A stretch of 64,000 nucleotides of DNA from Hymenobacter persicinus (GTDB lineage: Bacteria; Bacteroidota; Bacteroidia; Cytophagales; Hymenobacteraceae), in NCBI RefSeq assembly GCF_004167665.1, contig NZ_SEWE01000009.1, positions 1 through 64,000 on the forward strand, given 5' to 3'. The notes below the pieces were generated by a model that saw only the letters and a list, made by a program, of their open reading frames with translations, did not search any database and was not told the origin of the DNA. Numbering within the stretch: the stretch's first letter is position 1; every line of letters begins with the position of its first letter. Shown here piece by piece: positions 14,865-23,463 of this stretch. The translations under genes were made by a program, and so were the position numbers.

Positions 14865-17288
14865 TTAAAGTCCGCGCCGGTGGGCCGCGTAGCGCACCAG
14901 CAGGGTGGCAAATACCATCACACTCAGCGAACTGAGGGGCATCAGCACGGCCGACACGATGGGCGTGAACCGGCCCTGCACGGCCAGGCCCAGCCCGATG
15001 CCATTGTAGCAAAAGGACAGCACGAAGGTGGCCAAAACTATCTGCAGGCAGTCCTGGGAAAACCGCAGCACGGTGCTGAGCTGCCCGATGCTGCCCGCGT
15101 CCAGGATGGCGTCGCAGGCCGGGGAGAAGTTGGTGAGCGTCTCGCTCAGGGCAATACCGGCGTCGGCGCGCTGCAGGGCCCCGGCGTCGTTGAGCCCGTC
15201 GCCGACCATCACCACGCGGTGGCCGCGCTGCTGCTGGGCTTCCACGTAGCGCAGCTTGTTGAGCGGCGATTGGTTGAAGTGCAGCTCGGCCGCGGGGCCA
15301 AACAGCTGGCGCAGCCCGGGCTCGTCGGCGGCGTTGTCGCCGGTGAGCAACGCCAGGCGGTAGGTTTTGCTTAGCTCCCGCAGCAGGCCGGGCAGGCCGG
15401 GACGGTACCCGCTGCTGACCTCGTACCAGCCCACGGCCAGTCCGCCCAGGGCCACGTACACCCGGGACTGCCGCTCCCCGTGCGGGGCCAGGGCCAGGCC
15501 CACGAAGGTTGCCGAGCCCAGGCGCACGTCGCGCCCGGCCACGCAGCCGCTCAGGCCCTGCCCGGGAGTTTCGGCGTAGGCTTCGACCGGGCAAGTGGAG
15601 GACCCCAGCTTTTCGGCCAGGCGCTGGCTCAGCGGGTGCGTCGACTGCCGGACCAGGGCCGCCACGCGCTGCTCGTCTTCGGCCGACAACGGCAGCCCCT
15701 GGAAGCTGACCACCGCGCGCTGGGTGTCGGTGAGGGTGCCGGTTTTGTCGAATACGAGCGTATCGGCGCGGCCCAGGGTTTCGACGACGGCCGAGTTTTT
15801 CAGGTAGAGCCGGTGCCGTCCCAGCACCCGCAGCGCGGCCCCCAGGGCGAAGGGCGTAGCCAACGACAGGGCGCAGGGGCAGGCAATGACCAGCACCGAC
15901 GTGCAGGCGCGCAAGGCCATGTGCGGGTCGCGGGGATACCAGTACAAGGCCGCGCCCAGGGTCAGGGTGAGAGTGACTGCCACGAAGTAACGCCCGACTT
16001 TGTTGGCGTAGGTTTCCAGCGAGGGGTGGGTCTGCTTTTCGAAGGCCGGGTTGTTCCAGAGCTGGGTGAGGTAGCCCTGCGACACTTCCCGCACCACTTC
16101 CAGCTCCAGGGCTTCGCCGATCTGCCGGCCGCCGGCGTACACGGTTTCCCCGCTCACTTTGGCTACCGGCAGGCTTTCCCCCGACACGAAGCTGTAGTCA
16201 ATCTGGGCGGCGCCGCGCAGCAGCACGGCATCGGCGGGAATGATTTCCTGGTGGCGCACCCGGATGCGCTGCCCCGGCCGCAGCTCCCGCACCGGCACCG
16301 ACACTTCCCCGCCGGCCTTGGGCAGCACCGTCACGGCCACCGGGAAGTAAGACGTGAAGTCCCGGTCGAAGCGCAGCGCGTCGTAGGTGCGCTGCTGCAC
16401 CCACTTACCGATGAGCATAGAGAACACCAGCCCCGTGAAGGAGTCGAAGTAGCCGGGGCCGTGCTGCAGCACGATGTCGAAAATGCTGGTGGCAAACAGC
16501 GCCGTCAGGCCCAGGCTGATGGGAAAGTCGAGGTTGATGTAGCGCTGGCGCAGCCCCTGCCAAGCCGAGCGGTAAAAGTCGCGGGCACTGAACAGCAGCA
16601 CGGGTAAGGCCAGCAAAAAGCTCAGCGCGCCGAAAAAGCGCCCAAACAGCGTTTGCAGCTGCTCAGTGAAGGAAAAGTAGTCGGGGAAGGCCAGCAGCAT
16701 CACGTTGCCGAAGGCGAAGGCCGCCACCCCCAGCTGGTAGGTGAGGCGGCGGCTGGCGGCGTGGGGCTGGGCGCCCAGCTCGGCCAGGGTAATCTGGGGC
16801 TCGTAGCCCACCGAGGCCAGCAGCTGCACCACTTCCGGCAAACTGGTGGTCTGGGGCTGGTAGCTTACGGTCAGCTCCTTGCGCAGGAAGTTGACCCGCG
16901 AGGTGGTGATGCCAGAGTTGAGCCGAAACAGGTTTTCGAGCAGCCAGATGCAGGAGGCGCAGTGCATCTGCGGAATGGTGAACGTGAGCCGGCACAGCGT
17001 AGGCGACGCAAACGCGAGCAGCTGGCTCTGCACCGACTCCAGGGCCAGATAGTCGAAGCGGCCGGGCAGCTCCACTTCCTGTATTTTCCGGCCGGGCCGC
17101 TCGTCGAGGCGGTAGTAGGTGCACAGGTTGCTGGCGTCGAGCAGCTCGTAAACGGCCTTGCAGCCCGGGCAGCAGAAGGCCAGCGCCGGCCGGGCCGCCA
17201 GCCGGATGGGTTCGGTGGGGCAGGCGTCGCCGCAGTGGGCGCAGGCCAGATGGGTGAGGGGCGGGGCGGAGGCAGCGGCAGTTGGCAC
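14865..17288 (-). CDS. ccoI: CcoI-type copper-translocating P-type ATPase
   Basis: This is about 807 residues with a GTG start at 17288; a TTG a few codons upstream is possible. Domains in order: an N-terminal Cys cluster (CAHCGDAC, FCCPGC; residues 16-43) typical of FixI/CcoI, an HMA domain with MHCASC (C110, C113), membrane helices, an FVSGES actuator loop near 370, the CPC copper site (470-472), DKTGTLT (phosphorylated D514) and GDGLNDAGAL. It exports Cu(I) for the cbb3 CuB centre. The promoter carries the same tandem operators as ccoNO. The absence of an ATG is notable but not unusual. Confidence 0.93.
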   Translation of the reverse strand: MPTAAASAPPLTHLACAHCGDACPTEPIRLAARPALAFCCPGCKAVYELLDASNLCTYYRLDERPGRKIQEVELPGRFDYLALESVQSQLLAFASPTLCRLTFTIPQMHCASCIWLLENLFRLNSGITTSRVNFLRKELTVSYQPQTTSLPEVVQLLASVGYEPQITLAELGAQPHAASRRLTYQLGVAAFAFGNVMLLAFPDYFSFTEQLQTLFGRFFGALSFLLALPVLLFSARDFYRSAWQGLRQRYINLDFPISLGLTALFATSIFDIVLQHGPGYFDSFTGLVFSMLIGKWVQQRTYDALRFDRDFTSYFPVAVTVLPKAGGEVSVPVRELRPGQRIRVRHQEIIPADAVLLRGAAQIDYSFVSGESLPVAKVSGETVYAGGRQIGEALELEVVREVSQGYLTQLWNNPAFEKQTHPSLETYANKVGRYFVAVTLTLTLGAALYWYPRDPHMALRACTSVLVIACPCALSLATPFALGAALRVLGRHRLYLKNSAVVETLGRADTLVFDKTGTLTDTQRAVVSFQGLPLSAEDEQRVAALVRQSTHPLSQRLAEKLGSSTCPVEAYAETPGQGLSGCVAGRDVRLGSATFVGLALAPHGERQSRVYVALGGLAVGWYEVSSGYRPGLPGLLRELSKTYRLALLTGDNAADEPGLRQLFGPAAELHFNQSPLNKLRYVEAQQQRGHRVVMVGDGLNDAGALQRADAGIALSETLTNFSPACDAILDAGSIGQLSTVLRFSQDCLQIVLATFVLSFCYNGIGLGLAVQGRFTPIVSAVLMPLSSLSVMVFATLLVRYAAHRRGL

Positions 17289-17312
17289 GGGCAGGCAAGG
17301 CAATTGGAAGCC

Positions 17313-17320
17313 CAAAGCTC
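17313..17320 (-). promoter_or_regulatory. Putative -7 box of ccoI (GAGCTTTG)
   Basis: On the minus strand this reads GAGCTTTG. It is exactly 23 bp from the proximal TGA-N6-TCA site, the same spacing as the ccoNO box, and 25 bp before the GTG start. Confidence 0.65.
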
Positions 17321-17343
17321 CGGCGCCCGGCCCGGCGGAAAGC

Positions 17344-17377
17344 TGACGAACGTCAGCCGCGGGCCTGAGATGAATCA
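17344..17377. promoter_or_regulatory. Tandem Crp/Fnr-type operators between ccoI and a divergent gene
   Basis: TGACGAACGTCA (17344-17355), spacer GCCGCGGGCC, and TGAGATGAATCA (17366-17377). The module length, the 10-bp spacer and the first palindrome nearly equal those at 11840-11873. The -7 boxes of the two divergent genes lie 23 bp (ccoI) and 24 bp (rightward gene) from the module, so one bound activator could serve both directions. Confidence 0.75.
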
Positions 17378-17401
17378 GGCCCGCCGCCGCGCCCGAATCC
17401 G

Positions 17402-17409
17402 CATCTTTG
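17402..17409 (+). promoter_or_regulatory. Putative -7 box of the divergent membrane-protein gene (CATCTTTG)
   Basis: CATCTTTG fits TAnnTTTG except at the first base. It lies 24 bp after the distal TGA-N6-TCA palindrome, mirroring the ccoI side. Confidence 0.55.
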
Positions 17410-17478
17410 CCCCGTTGTTCCCACAATCCGGTCGGGTGGCCGCTGCTGACCGGCCGGCCGGATTTTTTCTCGCTGCGT

Positions 17479-17970
17479 ATGTCCCGCTTTTTCGCCGCCG
17501 GAGTGCTGCTGCTCGTGCTGGCTCTGTTTGTCTGGGCCGGCATGGTGGCTGGCATTTCCTTTCTGGAAGCCCCGCTGAAGTTCACCGCCCCCGGCATCAC
17601 CGTGCCGCTGGGCCTGGGCATTGGCCGCCTCGTGTTTGCGGCCCTCAACAAGGCGGAGCTGGGACTGGCTACGTTAGCGGTAGTGGGCGCGGGACTGGTG
17701 CGGGTGCCGACGCGGGTGGCGGCCGGACTCGGGCTGGTCAGCGCCATTCTGCTGCTGCAAACCTTCTGGCTGCTGCCCGCCCTCGACGTGCGCGCCCTGG
17801 CCTTGCTGGCCGGCCGCCCGGCCCCGCCCAACTCCCTGCACCTGCTCTACATCGGGCTGGAAGCCAGCAAGCTGCTCGCGCTGCTGCTCACCGGCGCCGG
17901 GGCGCTGCGCTGGGCCTTGCAAGTGGCGCAGGGGCAAACCCTCAACCGCCGGGCCCGGCAGGTCGCCTAG
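17479..17970 (+). CDS. Small polytopic membrane protein (possibly DUF4149-like)
   Basis: With the ATG at 17479 the protein has 163 residues and four likely helices. The stretch GMVAGISFLEAPLKFTAPGITVPLGLGIGRLVF resembles the start of DUF4149/TMEM205-type proteins, but I hold this loosely. No catalytic residues are evident. It diverges from ccoI and shares its tandem operators, so it is probably induced with the oxidase. It ends 16 bp before the convergent response regulator gene. Confidence 0.72.
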   Translation: MSRFFAAGVLLLVLALFVWAGMVAGISFLEAPLKFTAPGITVPLGLGIGRLVFAALNKAELGLATLAVVGAGLVRVPTRVAAGLGLVSAILLLQTFWLLPALDVRALALLAGRPAPPNSLHLLYIGLEASKLLALLLTGAGALRWALQVAQGQTLNRRARQVA

Positions 17971-17986
17971 CGCCGACTGCTGCGGT

Positions 17987-19039
17987 TTACCAGTGTGCCC
18001 GCCGCAGCTTGTCGGGCTGGAGCACTCGGATATTTTTGGGCGTCAATTCGATCAGGCCGTCATTTTTGAACTCGCTCAGGGTCCGGATCAACGACTCCGG
18101 GGCCGTGCCGACCAGGGCGGCCATGTCGTCGCGGGAGAGGTAGATGGCCGCGTCGGGGGTGGTGGCGGCCTGGGCATGCATGCGCAGCAGCGTGTCGGCC
18201 ACGCGGCGGCGGATGGAATTGTAGGCCATGCCCAGCAGCTGCTCCTCGCGCTCCATCACCCGCCCCGCCAGCAGCTTAATAAACTGTTGCCCGACGGCCG
18301 GATTGCGCAGCAGCTGGGCAAAATCGTCGCCGGGAATGTACACCAGCTCCGAGTCGTCGACGGCTACGGCCGACTCCCCGTGCGGGGTTTGCTCGAGCAG
18401 GGGCAGGTAGCCGAAAAACTCGCCCGGGCCGTAGATGCCGGTGATGAGTTCCTTGCCGCCGGCCGTGGCCTTAATCGTTTTCACCCGGCCCGCCTTCACG
18501 AAGTACACCCGGGTGGGCTCGTCGCCTTCGAGGTAGATATCCTGCTTTTTGCGGATGCTGTGGACTTTGCGGTCGGCCGAGAGGCTGGCCAGGTTGCCCA
18601 CGGCGCGCGCGTCGTCCAGAAATTCGTTGAGGCCCTCGGGCGCCTGCAGGTCGTAGTCGGACTTGAGGTGGCGGAAGCGGTTGAGGCGGCCGTTGATGGC
18701 GCTCAGCAGCTCGGCCTCGTCGAAGGGCTTGGTCAGGTAGTCATCGGCGCCCAGCTCCATGCCGCGGCGTACGTCGGAACGCTCGGTTTTGGCGGTCAGA
18801 AAGATGAAGGGCACCCCGGAAAGCTGGGGGTTCTGGTTGAAGATCTGCAGCACGCCGTAGCCGTCGAGCACGGGCAGCATAATGTCGCACACGACAAGGT
18901 CGGGCTTGGTAGCCAGCGCCTTTTCCACCCCGATTTTGCCGTTTTCGGCCACCAGCACCGCGTAGCCGGCCAGCTCCAGAATTTCGGCGGTATTCTCGCG
19001 AATCACCTCGTTGTCCTCAATCAGCAGGATAGTTTTCAT
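17987..19039 (-). CDS. Response regulator with Crp/Fnr output (REC-cNMP-HTH fusion)
   Basis: This 350-residue protein has a receiver domain (residues 1-122; phospho-acceptor D52, conserved T82 and K104 in LTKPF), then a cNMP-binding-like domain (about 150-260) and a Crp-type winged HTH (about 290-340). The recognition helix GTAPESLIRTL has E315 and R319 at the positions that read the TGA half-site in FNR/Crp. It overlaps the upstream kinase gene by 23 bp, giving a coupled two-component pair. It lies next to ccoI and is a good candidate regulator of the TGA-N6-TCA modules. Confidence 0.92.
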   Translation of the reverse strand: MKTILLIEDNEVIRENTAEILELAGYAVLVAENGKIGVEKALATKPDLVVCDIMLPVLDGYGVLQIFNQNPQLSGVPFIFLTAKTERSDVRRGMELGADDYLTKPFDEAELLSAINGRLNRFRHLKSDYDLQAPEGLNEFLDDARAVGNLASLSADRKVHSIRKKQDIYLEGDEPTRVYFVKAGRVKTIKATAGGKELITGIYGPGEFFGYLPLLEQTPHGESAVAVDDSELVYIPGDDFAQLLRNPAVGQQFIKLLAGRVMEREEQLLGMAYNSIRRRVADTLLRMHAQAATTPDAAIYLSRDDMAALVGTAPESLIRTLSEFKNDGLIELTPKNIRVLQPDKLRRAHW

Positions 19040-20627
19040 AGGGAATGGTGATGGTGACGGTCGTGCCCACGTTCAGCTCGCTCCGCAGGGCAATAGTGCC
19101 GCGCATCAGCTCCACGTAGCGGGCCACAATATACAGGCCCAGGCCGGTCCCGGGTAGGTTGGCGGCGTTGCGGGCCCGAAAAAACCGCTCGAACAGGTGT
19201 TCCTGGTCTTCCCGGGAAATGCCCATGCCCTGGTCCTGCACCCGCAGCGTGAGCTGGCTGGGCCCGCCCTCCGCCTGCACCAGCACCACGGAGTGCTCCC
19301 CCGAATACTTGAGGGCGTTGGAGAGCAGGTTGACCAGAATCTTGCGCAGCAACGACGGGTCGAGGCGGACCCGGCCGGGGCCCTGCACCCGCCGCTCGAT
19401 GCGCTGCCCGGCCTTGAGCAGCCCCTGCACGTCGAGGATGGTTTCCTCGAGCAGGGCGGCCAGCTCCAGGTCGGCGGGGTGGGCCTCAATCTTGCCTTCC
19501 TCAATGCGGCCCACCGACAGAAACTCTTCCAGAATGTCGGTCAGGTGCTTCACCGAGCCCCGAATGCGCTCCAAATGACGCTGGCGCTTGTCCTGCTGCT
19601 GGGTGGCGGGGTACTTCTCAATCAGGCTGGCCGAGGTCAGAATGCCGGTCAGGGGCGTGCGAAACTCGTGGGAGGCCATGCTCACGAAGCGCGACTTCAG
19701 CTCCCCCAGTTCCTGCTCGGCGGCCAGGGCCTGGGTGAGCTCCTGGCTGCGCTTTTCCAGCTGGGCCAGCGTGGTCATCAGGGCGTGGGTGCGCTCCGAT
19801 ACTTTCTGCTCCAGCTCGGTGTTGAGGCGCTCCACCCGCTGGTGCTGGGCCCTGAGTTCCCGCTCCGCCTCCCGCTTCAGAGTGATGTCGATGATGTAGG
19901 CCACCACGTAGAGCTCGGCGTCGAGGTGAAAGTAGCTCAGGCTGATTTCCACCGGAAACACCGTGCCGTCGCGGCGGCGGGCCTGCAAATCCCGGTTGGC
20001 GCCCATGGCGCGCACCTGGGGGTGGGCATTAAACGACTCGCGCAGGTGGGTGTGCCGGGCCCGCACCGCGTCGGGCACCAGGGCCTCAATGCGCTGACCG
20101 AGCAACGTGGCCGGGGGGTAGCCAAAGAGCTGCTGGGCTAGGTCATTAGCCAGCACAATCTCGCCCTGGGCGTTGCACATGATAATGCCAATGGTGGCGT
20201 GGGCTACCACGGCTTCGAAGCGCCCCACGCTCTGGGCCAGGCTCCGCTCGGCGTCGTGCAGCCGGTCGGTGTCGGCGAAACGCACCAGCACGTACAGCCG
20301 GCCGTCGAGCAGGCAGCGGGTCAGGTCGATGTGGGCCCAGAACGTAGTGCCGGACTGGCGCTGAATCTCGGCCTCAAACTCGTAGAAGCCGTCGTGCAGC
20401 ACCCGTTCCTGAATCCGGCTCCACTCGTCGGGCAGCAGCTTTTGCTGAAATAGGGTGCGGCTTGGGTCGGCGTACAGGTCCTGCACCGAGGCGTAGCCCA
20501 GCAGCCGGCACCCGGCCGCGTTGACGCGCGAGTACCAGCCCTGCTCCACGTCGTAGAGGCCCACGAAGTTGCGGGGCTCCTCGAAGAGAATATCGGTGAG
20601 CGACTGGGCGGAAGATTCGGTAGGCAT
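19017..20627 (-). CDS. PAS-domain hybrid-free sensor histidine kinase
   Basis: This 536-residue soluble kinase has two PAS domains (about residues 15-125 and 135-250), with ARRRDGTVFPVEISLSY typical of the second. A coiled coil (255-310) leads to the HisKA motif SMASHEFRTPL (H320) and a HATPase_c domain with NALKYS, DQGMGIS and GTGLGLYI. It lacks transmembrane segments, so it senses a cytoplasmic signal, possibly redox or oxygen; no heme or Fe-S ligand pattern is obvious. The ATG at 20627 is preferred because upstream codons are not PAS-like. It is the first gene of the kinase-regulator operon. Confidence 0.93.
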   Translation of the reverse strand: MPTESSAQSLTDILFEEPRNFVGLYDVEQGWYSRVNAAGCRLLGYASVQDLYADPSRTLFQQKLLPDEWSRIQERVLHDGFYEFEAEIQRQSGTTFWAHIDLTRCLLDGRLYVLVRFADTDRLHDAERSLAQSVGRFEAVVAHATIGIIMCNAQGEIVLANDLAQQLFGYPPATLLGQRIEALVPDAVRARHTHLRESFNAHPQVRAMGANRDLQARRRDGTVFPVEISLSYFHLDAELYVVAYIIDITLKREAERELRAQHQRVERLNTELEQKVSERTHALMTTLAQLEKRSQELTQALAAEQELGELKSRFVSMASHEFRTPLTGILTSASLIEKYPATQQQDKRQRHLERIRGSVKHLTDILEEFLSVGRIEEGKIEAHPADLELAALLEETILDVQGLLKAGQRIERRVQGPGRVRLDPSLLRKILVNLLSNALKYSGEHSVVLVQAEGGPSQLTLRVQDQGMGISREDQEHLFERFFRARNAANLPGTGLGLYIVARYVELMRGTIALRSELNVGTTVTITIPYENYPAD

Positions 20628-20723
20628 CGTCAGAATGGCAAAAGGCCGCGGGTCCGGGCAGGCCTTGCTGCTTCCGCTTTGCCGCTGGCGAAGATAAAGC
20701 ATATTGCGCCATCCGAAAGCGGC

Positions 20724-20813
20724 CTAGTTCACCACCAAGCTGCCGTGCCACATTCCCATGCCGCAGGTCATGCCTTCAATGTCGAGGGTGGCGGTTTTGG
20801 TGGTCGGCTCCAT
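20724..20813 (-). pseudogene. 29-codon orphan ending in a cupredoxin-like copper motif
   Basis: A short frame, ATG at 20813 to TAG at 20724, encodes a peptide whose last residues read TCGMGMWHGSLVVN. The Cys-Gly-Met-x-Met-x-His-Gly-x-(L/I)-V-V pattern is the C-terminal copper-binding strand of plastocyanin-like cupredoxins; the preceding LDIEGMTC also recalls an HMA metal loop. A stop lies five codons upstream of the ATG. It could be a relic of a copper-protein gene next to the copper-ATPase island, or a very small real gene. Evidence is limited to the motif. Confidence 0.4.
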
Positions 20814-20939
20814 TGGTCGTCGGGGCTAAGCGCGGGGCAGCTTTGCAAGGCAAGCAGCGGCCCACCTTGCGAGCCGCTTGCAAAGGGACAGGGTGCCCGC
20901 CCGGGAGTTGGCACTGAATCCGGCCGCCGTGTTGCATAA

Positions 20940-20969
20940 TTTGACCGCCCGCCCGAATCCGTACCTTTG
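20940..20969 (+). promoter_or_regulatory. pheT promoter (TTTG-N18-TACCTTTG)
   Basis: TTTG (20940-20943) and TACCTTTG (20962-20969) are 18 bp apart, a textbook Bacteroidota sigma-A promoter. It lies 58 bp before the pheT ATG. Confidence 0.8.
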
Positions 20970-21027
20970 CCGCCAACCCCGTCGGCCGCCCCCGGGCCCC
21001 GGCACCCCGCAACTGGCAACTAGACCC

Positions 21028-23463
21028 ATGAAAATATCCCTCGACTGGCTCCGCACGCTTATTCCTACCACCCAACCCGCCGTCGAAATCGGCCAGCTGC
21101 TCACCGGCTCGGGGCTGGAGGTGGAAAGCATTGAGGAGCTCGAAAGCATCCCCGGCGGCCTGCGCGGCCTGGTGCTGGGCACGGTGCTGACCTGCGAAAA
21201 GCATCCCGACGCCGACAAGCTGAGTTTGACCACCGTGGACGTGGGCGACGGTACCCCGCGCAACATCGTGTGCGGGGCCGCCAACGTGCGCGCCGGGCTG
21301 CGGGTAGTAGTGGCCCTGGAAGGCGCCCAGCTCTACCCGGCCCAGGGGGAACCGTTCAAAATCAAGAAGTCCAAAATCCGGGGCGCGGCCTCCGAGGGCA
21401 TGCTCTGCGCCGAGGACGAAATCGGGCTGGGCACGTCCCATGCCGGCATTATGGAGCTGGACACCGACCTGCCCAACGGCACCCCCGCCGCCGACTACTT
21501 CGGCCTGGGCTCCGACTCGGTGTTCGAAATCGGCCTCACGCCCAACCGCGCCGACGCGGCCTCCCACTACGGCGTGGCCCGGGAGCTGCGGGCCCTGCTC
21601 CGCCAGCCCTGCCACCTGCCCGACATCAGCCAGTTTCACGCCCCGGCCACGGCCGAGCGGAATATTGCCGTTGAAATCCAGGACCTGGAGGCCAGCCCGC
21701 GCTACGCCGGCTTGCTGCTCGAAAACGTGGCGGTGGGCCCTTCGCCGGAGTGGCTGCAGCGCCGCCTGCGCAGCATTGGCCTTTCGCCCATCAACAACGT
21801 GGTGGACGTGACCAACTTCGTGCTGCACGAGCTGGGCCAGCCCCTGCACGCCTTCGACGCCGACCAGATTACCGGCCACAAGATTATCGTCAAGCGTGCC
21901 GCGGAAGGGGAGAAGTTCGTCACCCTCGACGGCACGGAGCGCACCCTGAAGGCCGCCGACCTGGTCATTGCCGACGCCAATGGCGCACCCATGGCCCTGG
22001 CCGGGGTGTTCGGGGGCAAAACCTCGGGGGTATCGGACGCTACCACCCGCGTGTTCCTGGAAAGCGCCTACTTCCAGACCGCCGCCGTCCGCAAGACGTC
22101 CCAAACCCACCAGCTCAAAACCGACGCCTCCTTCCGCTTCGAGCGGGGTACCGACCCGCACATGGTGCCCGTGGCTTTGAAGCGCGCCGCCCTGCTGCTC
22201 CAGGAAGTGGCCGGCGCCACCGTGGCCGCGCCCATCGTCGACGAGTACCCGCACCACATCGGCCACACCGCCGTGCGCCTGCGCCTGCCCCGGGTGGAGC
22301 GGCTCGTGGGCCAGTTCATTGCCCCGGAGCGAATCCGCCAGATTCTTACCGACCTCGATATTCTCATCTCCGAGGAAAGCCAAGACGCCGCCGGCCACGC
22401 CGAGTGGATTCTGTCGGTTCCCCCGCACAAGGTGGACGTGACCCGGGAGGCAGACGTGATTGAGGAAATCCTGCGCATCTACGGCTACAACCACGTGGCT
22501 TTGCGGCCCCACAACTCGGCCTCGTATTTGGCCAAGTTCCCAAACCCCGACCCCGAGGTGCTGCGCCAGAACACGGCCCGCCTGCTCAGCGGCCAGGGCT
22601 TCTCCGAAATCATTACCAACTCGCTCACCAACTCGCTCTACTTTGAGAAAGCCGGGGAGAAAAACGAGGAGCTGGTGCCGGTGCTCAACTACAACAGCGC
22701 CGATTTGAACGTGATGCGCCCCACGCTGCTGCACTCGGGCCTGGAGGTGATTCGCTACAACGTGAACCGTCGCCAGCGCGACCTGAAGCTCTACGAGTTC
22801 GGTAAAACCTACCACCGCGAGGCCGACGGCAAGTACTCGGAGAAGAACAAGCTCGTCCTCTACCTGACCGGCAACTCGGCTTCCGAAACCTGGCAGCAGA
22901 AGCCCGACAAGGCTACTTACCACCAGCTGGCCGGGGCCGTGCAGCAGGTGCTGGCTTCACTCGGCTTCCCGCAGCCCATGTCGCAGCCGGTACAGCACGC
23001 CTACCTCGCGGGCGGCCTCACGCTGCTGGCCCAGAACCAGCCCGTTGCCCACCTCGGTGCCGTGTCCGGGGCCGTGCTCAAGCGCCTCGACGTGAGCCAG
23101 CCGGTGTGGTACGCCGAGCTCGACTGGGAGTGGCTGATGCGCAAGTACAAGAACACCCTGGTAGCCCGGGAGCTGCCCAAGTTCCCCGAGGTGCGCCGCG
23201 ACCTGTCGGTAGTCGTCGACAAAACCGTGACCTTCGACCAGCTCCGCCAGATTGCCCAGCGCACCGAGAAGAAACTGCTGCAAAGCCTAAACGTGTTCGA
23301 CGTGTACGAGGGCGAAAACCTGGGCGCGGGCAAGAAGTCCTACTCCGTCAGCTTCACCCTGCAGGACCCGACCCAGACCCTCACCGAGCAGGCCATCGAC
23401 TCGGTGATGCAGCGCCTAATCCAGCAGTTCGAAAAGCAGGCCGGCGCGGTGATTCGGCGCTAA
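21028..23463 (+). CDS. pheT: Phenylalanine-tRNA ligase beta subunit
   Basis: This 811-residue protein starts with the family N-terminus MKISLDWLRTLI. Domains in order: an N-terminal tRNA-binding OB fold (about 40-155), the B3/4 editing domain (about 215-390), B5 (about 400-480), the catalytic-core-like domain with SLTNSLYF (about 490-700) and the C-terminal anticodon-binding FDX domain (about 715-811, FPEVRRDLSVVVDKTV). It pairs with PheS, not in this window, to charge tRNA-Phe. The length is normal. The frame is open upstream, but the promoter position excludes that. Confidence 0.97.
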   Translation: MKISLDWLRTLIPTTQPAVEIGQLLTGSGLEVESIEELESIPGGLRGLVLGTVLTCEKHPDADKLSLTTVDVGDGTPRNIVCGAANVRAGLRVVVALEGAQLYPAQGEPFKIKKSKIRGAASEGMLCAEDEIGLGTSHAGIMELDTDLPNGTPAADYFGLGSDSVFEIGLTPNRADAASHYGVARELRALLRQPCHLPDISQFHAPATAERNIAVEIQDLEASPRYAGLLLENVAVGPSPEWLQRRLRSIGLSPINNVVDVTNFVLHELGQPLHAFDADQITGHKIIVKRAAEGEKFVTLDGTERTLKAADLVIADANGAPMALAGVFGGKTSGVSDATTRVFLESAYFQTAAVRKTSQTHQLKTDASFRFERGTDPHMVPVALKRAALLLQEVAGATVAAPIVDEYPHHIGHTAVRLRLPRVERLVGQFIAPERIRQILTDLDILISEESQDAAGHAEWILSVPPHKVDVTREADVIEEILRIYGYNHVALRPHNSASYLAKFPNPDPEVLRQNTARLLSGQGFSEIITNSLTNSLYFEKAGEKNEELVPVLNYNSADLNVMRPTLLHSGLEVIRYNVNRRQRDLKLYEFGKTYHREADGKYSEKNKLVLYLTGNSASETWQQKPDKATYHQLAGAVQQVLASLGFPQPMSQPVQHAYLAGGLTLLAQNQPVAHLGAVSGAVLKRLDVSQPVWYAELDWEWLMRKYKNTLVARELPKFPEVRRDLSVVVDKTVTFDQLRQIAQRTEKKLLQSLNVFDVYEGENLGAGKKSYSVSFTLQDPTQTLTEQAIDSVMQRLIQQFEKQAGAVIRR

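Noticed and set aside
20724..20813. Interpretation as an intact HMA copper chaperone
   Set aside because: Only the metal-loop-like Cys and a cupredoxin strand are present; there is no second helix or strand set of an HMA fold in 29 codons.
20776..22923. 715-codon minus-strand frame opposite pheT
   Set aside because: pheT is unmistakable on the other strand; the frame has no recognisable motif.
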